From Ruminococcus sp. (GTDB taxonomy: Bacteria > Bacillota > Clostridia > Oscillospirales > Ruminococcaceae), in NCBI GenBank assembly GCA_014799675.1, contig JAAVHM010000097.1, positions 17,743 to 48,224 of the forward strand: 30,482 bases of DNA. Direction: 5' to 3'. How positions within the stretch are numbered: the first letter of the stretch is position 1; every line of letters begins with the position of its first letter. The notes beneath the pieces are model-generated. The model saw nothing but the letters and a program-made list of their open reading frames with translations, ran no database searches and was not told the origin of the DNA. Shown one piece after another: positions 23,260 to 30,482 of the stretch. A program made the position numbers and the translations under genes.

Positions 23260-23856
23260 ATGGCAAAGAAAATTTTTGCGGCGGTTGTTTCGGCGGTAAT
23301 GCTTATATGTATGGCAGGCTGTTCAAACAATTATGTTATGACTGACGAGGATATCGCGGTACAGAAGTCTATCGAGGGCTACTGGCTTGCGGACGACAGC
23401 ACGGGCTACAATGAATATGACGAGAACGGATATTTTACGGCATTGACGGCGGTGGAGTTTACCTCGGATTACAAATATCTTCTGCACGTTTGTATGCCGG
23501 GGGACGGTCAGGCAAGCGGTTATGTTCTGACATACGACCCTGTGGCGTATTCCTTTGAGGACAAGATGTTCAGGGTGGATTCTGACGGAATTGCAAGCTA
23601 TGCGCGGGTATCTGTCAGTGAGGACGGACAGATACTGTACTGGATAACCGATGATAAGACGGACAGATACAACAGGCTTACGGAAGAGCAGGCTATTGAA
23701 CTGGGTATTTCTCCGTATGACCCTGCGGCTTGGGAAGAACATGATAAAAACGGTGAGACTGCTGCTGTTCCGGAAAGCGGTGAGGGAGATGTTACGGAAA
23801 GTCTTTCGGAAAGTCTTTCGGAAAATACGGAAGATGATCCGGAAAATTTACGCTGA
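23260..23856 (+). CDS. Small lipoprotein of unknown function
   Basis: 198 residues. The start at 23260 is taken because AAAGGAT lies 9 bases upstream and the signal MAKKIFAAVVSAVMLICMAGC (lipobox M-A-G-C) begins there. The body has SIEGYWLADDSTGYNEYDENGYFTALTAVEF and later GQILYWITDDKTDRYNRLT, a beta-rich pattern reminiscent of lipocalin-like secreted proteins, without a firm match. The C-terminal tail is acidic and includes the repeat SLSESLSE, encoded by a 12-bp tandem duplication near 23799-23822. It is not obviously related to the five paralogues before it. It precedes argH by 49 bases. Confidence 0.78.
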   Translation: MAKKIFAAVVSAVMLICMAGCSNNYVMTDEDIAVQKSIEGYWLADDSTGYNEYDENGYFTALTAVEFTSDYKYLLHVCMPGDGQASGYVLTYDPVAYSFEDKMFRVDSDGIASYARVSVSEDGQILYWITDDKTDRYNRLTEEQAIELGISPYDPAAWEEHDKNGETAAVPESGEGDVTESLSESLSENTEDDPENLR

Positions 23857-23905
23857 CAAATTTTGAATTTGCAGAGGAAGAATAAATTTTTTGGAGGAAA
23901 AAATC

Positions 23906-25285
23906 ATGGCAGATAAAATGTGGGCCGGACGTTTTTCAAAGGAGCTTGACAAGCGGGTCAACGACTTCAACTCCTCGATTTCGTTCGACGCAAGAATGTA
24001 CAGACAGGATATCCGCGGGTCTATAGCGCACGCTACAATGCTTGGGGACACGGGTATTATCGACAAGGTCGAAAGCGAAAAAATCGTTGAGGGTCTGAAC
24101 GGAATATTGAGCGACATTGACAGCGGCAAGCTTCTTTTTGACCCAAATGCGGAGGACATTCATATGTTTGTGGAGCAAGTCCTGACGGAGCGTTTGGGGG
24201 ACACGGGCAAGCGTCTCCATACCGCAAGGAGCAGGAACGACCAAGTTGCTCTTGATATAAGAATGTATCTTCGGGACGAGATAATGGTTATTATCCCGAT
24301 GCTGAAAAATCTTGCTGAAACTCTCTGCAAGATCGCGGAGGAAAACACGGACACGGTAATGCCGGGGTATACACATTTGCAGAGGGCGCAGCCTATCACC
24401 CTTGCACATCATCTTATGGCGTATGCGAATATGCTTGTGAGGGATATTGACAGGCTTGCGGACACCTACAAGAGAATGAACATTATGCCCTTGGGAAGCG
24501 GCGCGCTTGCGGCGACTACATACCCTATCGACCGCAGGCAGGTATCGGCTCTCCTTGGGTTTGACGATATCACGCAGAACAGCTTGGACGGCGTTTCCGA
24601 CAGGGATTTCTGCATTGAGCTTTGCTCCGCTTTGTCAATACTTATGATGCACCTTTCAAGGCTTTCGGAGGAAATCGTTATGTGGTGTTCGTGGGAGTTC
24701 AAATTTATTGAGCTTGACGACGCGTATTCCACAGGTTCGTCCATAATGCCCCAGAAGAAAAACCCCGACATTACGGAACTTATACGCGGCAAAACGGGAC
24801 GTGTTTACGGCGACCTGAATACTCTCCTTGTTATGATGAAAGGCATACCCCTTGCGTATAATAAGGATATGCAGGAGGATAAGGAAGCTATCTTCGACGC
24901 AATAGACACAGCAAAGCTTTGTCTTGAAACCGTTACCCCAATGCTTGCAACAATGAGGGTGAACAAGGAGAACATGAGAAACGCCGCGGCAAGGGGATTT
25001 ATAAACGCTACGGACTGCGCCGATTATCTTGTTAAAAAGGGTATGCCTTTCCGTGACGCTTACAAAATTACGGGTACTCTTGTTGCGCTCTGCATTGAGA
25101 AGAACACCACCCTTGAACAGCTTCCCATTGAGGAATATAAAAAGCTTTGCGGAACGTTTGAGGAGGACGTTTACGAGGCTATCAAGCTTGAGACCTGCGT
25201 GAACATGAGGAAAGCGGAGGGAGGTCCCGCGCCCGAGTCCGTGAAAAGGCAGATAGAATTTATCAGGAATGCAATATCATTATGA
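23906..25285 (+). CDS. argH: Argininosuccinate lyase
   Basis: 459 residues, typical length. It splits argininosuccinate into arginine and fumarate, the last step of the pathway. The family signature GSSIMPQKKNPD is present, together with MWAGRFSKELDKRVNDFNSS at the N terminus, HTARSRNDQV and GYTHLQRAQP, which together build the fumarase/aspartase-type active site of the homotetramer. GGAGGA at 23893-23898 selects the ATG at 23906; a TTG five codons upstream lies within that ribosome site. No strong promoter was seen in the short gap before it, so it may be read from upstream. Confidence 0.98.
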   Translation: MADKMWAGRFSKELDKRVNDFNSSISFDARMYRQDIRGSIAHATMLGDTGIIDKVESEKIVEGLNGILSDIDSGKLLFDPNAEDIHMFVEQVLTERLGDTGKRLHTARSRNDQVALDIRMYLRDEIMVIIPMLKNLAETLCKIAEENTDTVMPGYTHLQRAQPITLAHHLMAYANMLVRDIDRLADTYKRMNIMPLGSGALAATTYPIDRRQVSALLGFDDITQNSLDGVSDRDFCIELCSALSILMMHLSRLSEEIVMWCSWEFKFIELDDAYSTGSSIMPQKKNPDITELIRGKTGRVYGDLNTLLVMMKGIPLAYNKDMQEDKEAIFDAIDTAKLCLETVTPMLATMRVNKENMRNAAARGFINATDCADYLVKKGMPFRDAYKITGTLVALCIEKNTTLEQLPIEEYKKLCGTFEEDVYEAIKLETCVNMRKAEGGPAPESVKRQIEFIRNAISL

Positions 25286-25360
25286 TGTTGCGGCGGCATT
25301 AAATAAAGCAGAAAAATTTACAACATACGGGAGATAGAAAAAAGAAGCGGTAAGGTATTT

Positions 25361-25395
25361 TCTAGCCTCCAGCCTCTGGCTTCTAGCTTCTAGCA
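25361..25395 (+). repeat. Heptamer tandem array (TCTAGCC type), five units
   Basis: TCTAGCC, TCCAGCC, TCTGGCT, TCTAGCT and TCTAGCA in phase, ending directly before the GGAAAGGA ribosome site of argC. The sequence differs from the TGACAGT type but the period is the same. Confidence 0.8.
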
Positions 25396-25411
25396 GGAAA
25401 GGAATTTAAAT

Positions 25412-26362
25412 ATGGCTTACAAGGTATTTATCGACGGACAAGAGGGAACGACGGGACTGCGTATTTTGGAAAGATTTAAGGGAAGAACGGACGTTGAAAT
25501 TCTTAAAATAGACGAGGAATTGCGTAAAAGCGTTATCGAAAGAAAGCGTCTCATAAACGAGTCGGACTTTACTTTCCTTTGCCTGCCCGACGCGGCAGCG
25601 GAGGAGTCTGTCTCCCTCGTTGAAAACAAGGACACGAAAATCATCGACGCTTCAACGGCGCACAGGACAAATCCCGCGTGGGCTTACGGTCTGCCCGAGC
25701 TTTCCCCCGAGCATAGAGCGAAAATAGCTTCCTCAAAAAGAGTGGCTGTTCCCGGGTGCTATGCAAGCGGCTTCAACGCGCTTTTGTACCCCGTTGTAAA
25801 GGAGGGGCTTATTGCGCCCTATCACCCTATAATCTGCCATGCGGTGTCGGGCTACAGCGGCGCGGGCAAAAAGGCAATTGCAGTTTATGAGGGTCCCGAC
25901 AAGCCCGACGAGTACAATTCCCCGAGACAGTATTCAATGGGCAAGCAGCACAAGCACATTCGTGAAATGATGGCTGTTACGGGGCTTTCCTACCCGCCGA
26001 TATTCAATCCTATTGTTGACAATTATTACAACGGAATGGTTGTAACTATTCCTCTCCACCTGCGTGCAATGGCGAAGCGGACTTCCGCACAGCACGTCTG
26101 GGAAGTAATGTCCGAGCATTATGAGGGACAGAATTTTGTAAAGGTAATGCCGTTCCAAGGGGAGGGCGTTTTGCAGGACGGTTTCCTTGCGGCGAACACG
26201 CTTAAAAATACAAATCTTATGCAGCTTTTTGTTTTCGGAAACGACGATCACATTCTGCTTTGCGCGCGGCTTGACAATCTCGGCAAGGGCGCAAGCGGCG
26301 CGGCGGTTCAGTGCATGAATATTATGATGGGTATTGATGAGACTACGGGGCTTGTCAATTGA
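25412..26362 (+). CDS. argC: N-acetyl-gamma-glutamyl-phosphate reductase, short (type 2) form
   Basis: 316 residues, matching the shorter ArgC class (about 310) rather than the ~345-residue form. It reduces N-acetylglutamyl-5-phosphate with NADPH. The nucleotide-binding start DGQEGTTGLRILERF and the catalytic Cys116 in VPGCYASGFNALLYP are seen, followed by AVSGYSGAGKKAI and HKHIREM. GGAAAGGA precedes the ATG. The TGA stop is the first three bases of a TGACAGT heptamer array. It lies 126 bases after argH and belongs to the same run of arginine genes. Confidence 0.96.
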   Translation: MAYKVFIDGQEGTTGLRILERFKGRTDVEILKIDEELRKSVIERKRLINESDFTFLCLPDAAAEESVSLVENKDTKIIDASTAHRTNPAWAYGLPELSPEHRAKIASSKRVAVPGCYASGFNALLYPVVKEGLIAPYHPIICHAVSGYSGAGKKAIAVYEGPDKPDEYNSPRQYSMGKQHKHIREMMAVTGLSYPPIFNPIVDNYYNGMVVTIPLHLRAMAKRTSAQHVWEVMSEHYEGQNFVKVMPFQGEGVLQDGFLAANTLKNTNLMQLFVFGNDDHILLCARLDNLGKGASGAAVQCMNIMMGIDETTGLVN

Positions 26363-26387
26363 CAGTTGACAGTGTATAGTTGACAGT
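26360..26387 (+). repeat. Heptamer tandem array (TGACAGT type), stop codon of argC included
   Basis: TGACAGT, TGACAGT, GTATAGT and TGACAGT in phase. The first TGA is the argC stop. A small GC-rich hairpin GGGGGCGTGTGACCCGTCCCC-like stretch follows at 26413-26432 and resembles the family C palindromes. Confidence 0.8.
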
Positions 26388-26476
26388 TATTTTATGTGTA
26401 ATGGTTTAGCATGGGGGCGTGTGACCCGTCCCCTGCGAATTGAGCAGATTTTTTGACAAGCGGACGGAGGGTTTAT

Positions 26477-27118
26477 ATGGATAATATTGAAACGACCGAT
26501 ACTCAAAAGAAAAATAAAATAGGAATATTGGACATAATTTTTCTTGTAATTTCAGGTATTATTTTAGGGTTATTTATTTATTTAATATTTGTCGGCGGCG
26601 CGCTGTTTTTATTTGGATATATATGGTATGTCAATTGCATACTCATATTTTTTCAAATGGTGATGTTTATTTATTTTTTTATATCATGGATAGGTCAGCC
26701 CAAAAGTAAAAAGCGAACTAAATGTATAATTGCATGTGCTGTTATGTTTGCTTTGGAAGCAGGCGTGATTGTTTGGGCTGTTTACGAAGATGTTAAAAAT
26801 GTTGTTGACACGGAGCAAATCACTCTTTCGGACGGAAATAAAATTCTTTTAAAGGAACGGATATCGCATACTACAATTGGCGAAACAAGATTTGAATATA
26901 CATATATGGACGTTTATCAGATAAAAGGAATTGCCGCGAAAGAGCTGGGGGGAATTAACGAGACCTATTTTTCTAACAAGTGTCTTTTGCAGGACAAGTA
27001 TACTTATGAGTATGACGAGGAAAGCAAAAAGCTGACGGTGATTTGCGAACACGGCTCGGCAAGCCTTGAAGAGCAAAACGGCACGGGCTTCTGGGAAAGA
27101 GAATTTATTTTGGAATAA
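26477..27118 (+). CDS. Membrane protein of unknown function
   Basis: 213 residues from the ATG at 26477, with GGAGG 6 bases upstream; the open frame extends eight codons further without a ribosome site. The N-terminal half is very hydrophobic, with three to four predicted membrane helices between residues 15 and 103, separated by a basic loop QPKSKKRTKC. The C-terminal half is soluble, with SDGNKILLKERISHTTIGETRFEYTYMDVYQIKGI. No known domain was recognised. It interrupts the arginine cluster between argC and argJ, and is bordered by a heptamer array and a TGTAGGGG element, which suggests later insertion. The gene is more AT-rich than argC. Confidence 0.75.
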   Translation: MDNIETTDTQKKNKIGILDIIFLVISGIILGLFIYLIFVGGALFLFGYIWYVNCILIFFQMVMFIYFFISWIGQPKSKKRTKCIIACAVMFALEAGVIVWAVYEDVKNVVDTEQITLSDGNKILLKERISHTTIGETRFEYTYMDVYQIKGIAAKELGGINETYFSNKCLLQDKYTYEYDEESKKLTVICEHGSASLEEQNGTGFWEREFILE

Positions 27119-27119
27119 T

Positions 27120-27191
27120 TGTAGGGGCGGGGTTTCCCCGCCCGCAGGTAACGGTTATAAATCACGCGGGACGGGAGATCCGTCCCCTACA
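27120..27191. repeat. TGTAGGGG-bounded palindromic element (family C), 72 bp
   Basis: It starts with TGTAGGGG one base after the upstream stop and ends with CCCCTACA, giving terminal inverted repeats. It contains GGCGGGG/CCCCGCC and GGGACGG/CCGTCCC hairpins. The ends and the first hairpin match 5595-5774; the middle is shorter. Confidence 0.75.
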
Positions 27192-27236
27192 AAATATAGA
27201 AATTGATTAAATAAAAATAAACGAGGTATAATTACT

Positions 27237-28499
27237 ATGGAAAATTTTGAAACAATAAGCGGCGGTATCTGCGCCGCAAAGGGCTTTAAGGCAAGCGGAA
27301 TTTACTGCGGTATCAAGCACGGTTTGCCCGACGGGAACGAGTCCCCGATAAACAATAAGAAAAATGATATTGCCATGATTTTTTCGGACGCGGAGTGCAA
27401 TGCGGCAGGCGTTTACACCTCAAACAAGGTCAAGGGCGCGCCTATTGTTGTTACCAAAAACAACCTTGCAAAGTCGGGGGGAAAGGCTCGCGCCGTTATC
27501 GTAAATTCGGGCAACGCCAACACCTGCAACGCCGACGGAGAGGAAAAGGCTCTTGAAATGTGCAGGCTTACCGCCGAGGCTCTTGACATTCCCGCGGAGC
27601 AGGTCATTGTTGCTTCAACGGGAGTTATCGGGCTGACCTTGCCTATCGAGCCGATAAAGTACGCCGTTCCCCTGCTTGCGGAAAAGCTTTCCTATGAGGG
27701 AAATACCGAGGCGGCAACGGCTATCATGACGACTGACACGGTGAAAAAAGAATACGCTGTAAAATTTACTGTCGGCGGAAAAGAATGTCATCTCGGCGGC
27801 ATGGCTAAGGGAAGCGGAATGATACACCCCAACATGGCAACCACGCTGAATTTTATTACCACGGACTGCGCCGTTTCCCCCGAAATGCTTCAAAAGGCTC
27901 TTTCGGAGATCGTGAAAATTACATACAACTGTCTCAGCGTGGACGGCGACCAGTCCACAAACGACACCTGTATGCTTATTTCCTCGGGACTTGCGGGGAA
28001 TGATGAAATTACTGCTGAAAATGATGATTTTCAGACCTTTAAAAACGCGCTTTATCAGGTCATGAAAAATCTTACCATAATGCTTGCAAAGGACGGCGAG
28101 GGCGCTACAAAGCTTATCACCTGCGTGTGCAGCTCCGCGCCCGATTTGGACACGGCAATTATTGTTGCAAAAAGTGTTATTCGTTCGCCGCTTGTCAAGA
28201 CAATGATTTACGGCGAGGACGCAAACTGCGGACGTATCGCCTGTGCGGTGGGATATGCGGAGTCCGACAAAATTGATGTAAGCAAACTGGATATTTTCCT
28301 TGCTTCAAGGGCGGGAAAAATACAGACCTACAAGGGCGGTCTGAATATGAATTTCTCCGAAGAAAAGGCTGCGGAAATTCTTAAAGAGGACGAGATAGAA
28401 ATTCTTATTGGGCTTAACAGCGGTGAGGCTTCTGCAACAGCTTGGGGCTGTGATCTTACTTATGATTATGTAAAAATTAACGGGGATTACCGTTCGTAG
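27237..28499 (+). CDS. argJ: Bifunctional glutamate N-acetyltransferase/ornithine acetyltransferase
   Basis: 420 residues. ArgJ transfers the acetyl group from N-acetylornithine to glutamate, making the pathway cyclic. The self-cleavage site is clear: KGSGMIHPNMAT, with the nucleophilic Thr at residue 202, so the chain should split into alpha and beta parts. Earlier signatures are VNSGNANTCNADG and ASTGVIGLTLPIE; the beta part has DGDQSTNDTC and SPLVKTMIYGEDANCGRI. ACGAGGT lies about 9 bases before the ATG. Whether it also uses acetyl-CoA cannot be decided by eye; no argA is in the window. Confidence 0.97.
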   Translation: MENFETISGGICAAKGFKASGIYCGIKHGLPDGNESPINNKKNDIAMIFSDAECNAAGVYTSNKVKGAPIVVTKNNLAKSGGKARAVIVNSGNANTCNADGEEKALEMCRLTAEALDIPAEQVIVASTGVIGLTLPIEPIKYAVPLLAEKLSYEGNTEAATAIMTTDTVKKEYAVKFTVGGKECHLGGMAKGSGMIHPNMATTLNFITTDCAVSPEMLQKALSEIVKITYNCLSVDGDQSTNDTCMLISSGLAGNDEITAENDDFQTFKNALYQVMKNLTIMLAKDGEGATKLITCVCSSAPDLDTAIIVAKSVIRSPLVKTMIYGEDANCGRIACAVGYAESDKIDVSKLDIFLASRAGKIQTYKGGLNMNFSEEKAAEILKEDEIEILIGLNSGEASATAWGCDLTYDYVKINGDYRS

Positions 28500-28546
28500 A
28501 GAATAGCAGTTATTTCTATCCTCTAACCTCTAAATTTCTAATTTCT
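28497..28546. repeat. Degenerate heptamer arrays (TAGAGAA / CCTCTAA types)
   Basis: The argJ stop TAG starts TAGAGAA and TAGCAGT; then ATCCTCT and AACCTCT, and later AATTTCT units, run to the ribosome site of the next gene. The left TAGAGAATAG is roughly inverted relative to CTATCCTCTA. Phasing slips by one base once. Confidence 0.6.
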
Positions 28547-28562
28547 AAAGCGGAGGAATATT

Positions 28563-29231
28563 ATGCAGGATAAATATAAAATGACCGTTGAGGAAAATAT
28601 TTTCACGGCAAAACGTAATATTATCGACTATATCTGGAAAAGCGCGCGGCTGGAGGGCTTGGGCGTTACCTATCCCGACACGGAGGCTATTTACAACGGC
28701 ATGAGCGCTCCCGACGTAAAGGTCTCGGAAATCGTTGCGGTAAACAATCTTAAGCACTCGTGGCAGTTCCTGCTGGATACCCTTGACTGCCCTACCGATT
28801 TTAAATATATCTGTCAGCTCAATCGTCTTGTGGGCGGGGATAATTTAATTATCCGCGCGGGATATTTGCGGAACGTTTCCGTTTCAATGGGCGGTACGGC
28901 ATGGAAGCCCGATATGCCCGATGAGGATAAAATAAAGGAAAAGCTTGACGGGATCTCACAAATTGAAAATTCCACAGAAAGGGCAATAACGCTTATGCTT
29001 TACTGCATGAGAAGTCAGATGTTTCTTGACGGAAACAAGCGCACGGCTATGCTTGCCGCAAATCACGAGATGATAATGAACGGATGCGGGATAATTTCCG
29101 TTCCCATAGAAAAGCAGAGGGAATTTACAAGGCTGCTTGTGGATTTTTATGAAACGGGTGAGACGGAAACTATTGCGGAATTTGTTTATAACGAATGTAT
29201 TGACGGGATTGATTTTAATGGCTGCAGATAA
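28563..29231 (+). CDS. Fic-domain protein with Gln in place of the motif His
   Basis: 222 residues, with GGAGGA before the ATG. The fold signature is present: an N-terminal helix region (TVEENIFTAKRNIIDYIWKSARLEGLGVTYPD), NLKHSWQFLLDTL, then the Fic loop SQMFLDGNKRTAMLAANH. In canonical Fic enzymes this loop is HxFx(D/E)GNxR and its His drives AMP transfer; here the His position is Gln152, while F, D, G, N, K and R remain. The protein may therefore be inactive as an AMPylator, or act differently; I recall that related Fic proteins share this change, but could not check. It lies between argJ and argB, both coding for arginine enzymes, with no antitoxin-like partner visible. Confidence 0.85.
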   Translation: MQDKYKMTVEENIFTAKRNIIDYIWKSARLEGLGVTYPDTEAIYNGMSAPDVKVSEIVAVNNLKHSWQFLLDTLDCPTDFKYICQLNRLVGGDNLIIRAGYLRNVSVSMGGTAWKPDMPDEDKIKEKLDGISQIENSTERAITLMLYCMRSQMFLDGNKRTAMLAANHEMIMNGCGIISVPIEKQREFTRLLVDFYETGETETIAEFVYNECIDGIDFNGCR

Positions 29232-29271
29232 ATTATAAAGATAAATAATTCCAAAGGAAAGGAAAATAAAA

Positions 29272-30156
29272 ATGGATATGGAAAATCTTCAAAACGAAAT
29301 CAAAGTATCAAACGAAATACGCTCAAAGGTGCTTATTGACGCGCTGCCATACATACAGCGTTACAACGGCAAGATAGTTGTTGTAAAATACGGCGGCAAC
29401 GCCATGACGAATGAGGAGCTTAAAAATGCCGTTATGAGCGATATTGTATTGCTTTCTTTAGTCGGCGTAAAGGTGGTTTTAGTACACGGCGGAGGTCCCG
29501 AAATTAACGATATGCTGAAAAGGGTCGGCATTGAAAGCAAGTTTATCAACGGCTTGCGCTACACCGACGAGGCAACCGTGGACATTGTAAAAATGGTTCT
29601 GGCGGGCAAGGTCAACAAGGAGCTTGTTTCCCACCTTACCCAGCACAAGGGCAGGGCTATCGGACTTTGCGGAATTGACGGTCAGATGATAACCGCCCAC
29701 AAAATGGAGGGCGACGCTGACCTGGGTTACGTGGGCGAAATCGTGAACGTGAACACCACTCCAATTACCGACGCTTTGGAAAACGGCTACGTTCCCGTGA
29801 TCGCAACGGTTGCCTGCGACGAGGAGGGTCAGACCTACAACATCAACGCGGACACGGCGGCGGCGAGAATTGCCGCGGAGCTTGGCGCGGAAAATCTTAT
29901 CCTTATGACGGACATTGCGGGACTTCTCCGTGACAAGGACGACGCGGACACTCTTATTCCCGCGGTGCAGGTAAGCGAAGTTCCCTTTATGAAACGGCAG
30001 GGAATAATCAGCGGCGGAATGATACCAAAGATAGACTGCTGTGTGGAGGCTGTCCGCCGCGGCGTTAAAAAAACCTGCATTATCGACGGCAGGATTCCCC
30101 ACTCAATACTTATCGAACTGCTTTCAAACGAGGGTATCGGTACGCAGTTTATTTAG
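29272..30156 (+). CDS. argB: Acetylglutamate kinase
   Basis: 294 residues, typical length. It phosphorylates N-acetylglutamate with ATP, giving the substrate of ArgC, and is often the feedback-controlled step. The amino-acid-kinase fold shows KIVVVKYGGNAM near residue 30, LVHGGGPEINDMLKR near 74, INADTAAARIA and GGMIPKIDCC. The N-terminal extension (about 25 residues before the first strand) is of the sort found in arginine-inhibited hexameric enzymes, so feedback inhibition is plausible. AAAGGAAAGGA lies upstream. The TAG stop is the first three bases of a TAGAGGA heptamer array. Confidence 0.97.
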   Translation: MDMENLQNEIKVSNEIRSKVLIDALPYIQRYNGKIVVVKYGGNAMTNEELKNAVMSDIVLLSLVGVKVVLVHGGGPEINDMLKRVGIESKFINGLRYTDEATVDIVKMVLAGKVNKELVSHLTQHKGRAIGLCGIDGQMITAHKMEGDADLGYVGEIVNVNTTPITDALENGYVPVIATVACDEEGQTYNINADTAAARIAAELGAENLILMTDIAGLLRDKDDADTLIPAVQVSEVPFMKRQGIISGGMIPKIDCCVEAVRRGVKKTCIIDGRIPHSILIELLSNEGIGTQFI

Positions 30157-30188
30157 AGGATAGATGATAGAGAATAGAGGATAGAAGT
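30154..30188 (+). repeat. Heptamer tandem array (TAGAGGA type), stop codon of argB included
   Basis: TAGAGGA, TAGATGA, TAGAGAA, TAGAGGA and TAGAAGT in exact phase. The first TAG is the argB stop. Confidence 0.85.
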
Positions 30189-30201
30189 TTTTTAATGCAT
30201 A

Positions 30202-30230
30202 TTGACAAATAATATTATATGTTGTATAAT
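30202..30230 (+). promoter_or_regulatory. Promoter of the gene at the right edge
   Basis: TTGACA (30202-30207), 17 bases, TATAAT (30225-30230): full consensus. It lies between two heptamer arrays and separates the last gene from the arginine run. Confidence 0.85.
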
Positions 30231-30254
30231 ATATGAAGTTGGGTAAGAATTTTT

Positions 30255-30289
30255 TATCCTCTGACTTCTGATTTCTATTTTCTGAAAGG
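30255..30289 (+). repeat. Heptamer tandem array (TATCCTC/TGACTTC type)
   Basis: TATCCTC, TGACTTC, TGATTTC, TATTTTC and TGAAAGG in phase; the last unit provides the GAAAGG ribosome site of the next gene. Its units are roughly inverted relative to those at 30154-30188, so the pair brackets the promoter. Confidence 0.75.
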
Positions 30290-30298
30290 GGAAAAATT

Positions 30299-30482
30299 AT
30301 GTTTTTTCTGTATATTTTACTGTACTTTGCGGCGTTTGTTTTTATGGTGCTTGATATTATCGACAAGCTTCCCGTTGAGAACGGCTTCGGCAGACTTATC
30401 GGCATGACCGTTCTGCCTCACAGCGTTGCTGTTGCGTGGCTGATTTGGAGCAAGTCTGTGCCTGTGCCTGTCATAGTTTTGT
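30299..30482 (+). CDS. Partial membrane protein, cut by the window end
   Basis: The first 61 codons are visible. GAAAGGGG lies about 8 bases before the ATG. The visible part begins with a hydrophobic helix (FFLYILLYFAAFVFMVLDII), then a polar stretch DKLPVENGFGRL and a second hydrophobic segment (TVLPHSVAVAWLIW). It has its own promoter and is probably not part of the arginine operon. The function cannot be judged. Confidence 0.6.
   Translation, partial: MFFLYILLYFAAFVFMVLDIIDKLPVENGFGRLIGMTVLPHSVAVAWLIWSKSVPVPVIVL

Overview
The window looks like a chromosomal segment of a Gram-positive, Ruminococcus-like member of the Clostridia (Oscillospiraceae). The reasons are strong AGGAGG-type ribosome sites, lipobox signal peptides followed by Thr/Ser/Glu-rich linkers, a single-chain dimeric glycyl-tRNA synthetase, the cyclic arginine pathway with ArgJ, and many short intergenic repeats. 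The genus is an inference; no rRNA or tRNA gene is present to confirm it.

Left part (1-9100): a CUT1-type sugar ABC transporter without its ATPase (binding lipoprotein and two permeases); a small divergent regulatory module (ribbon-helix-helix-like repressor and an 82-residue helical protein) whose shared promoter region holds two perfect inverted 20-bp operators, with a possible ~80-nt small RNA beside it; glyS on the minus strand; a polar amino-acid ABC transporter (binding protein and permease) split by an AT-rich orphan gene; and a small Ig-like lipoprotein.

Middle (9100-13960): a TPR lipoprotein facing a two-gene minus-strand operon made of a large three-repeat lipoprotein with DxDxDG loops and a membrane-anchored metallophosphoesterase.

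Right part (13966-30482): an all-plus-strand arginine cluster, argG ... argH-argC ... argJ ... argB, with insertions between its members. The main one is an 8-kb island of five paralogous lipoproteins (six RsiV/PdaC-like DUF4163-DUF3298-type modules, one fused to leucine-rich-repeat-like sequence) plus a sixth small lipoprotein. A membrane protein and a Fic-domain protein lacking the usual motif His lie further along. The paralogues share long near-identical patches in a mosaic pattern, and the loop before their conserved FDL-(R/H)-(T/S)-G motif differs in every module. Because RsiV senses lysozyme with this type of ectodomain, a lysozyme or cell-wall ligand-binding family is a reasonable hypothesis.

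The intergenic spaces are unusually rich in structure: degenerate 7-bp tandem arrays that often begin in, and supply, the upstream stop codon; TGTAGGGG-bounded palindromic elements; GCGGGGAACGCCCCGC elements directly at the stop codons of two transporter genes; a larger repeat present twice; a long hairpin in the argG leader; and TGTAA direct repeats with an 11-bp period in two promoter regions.
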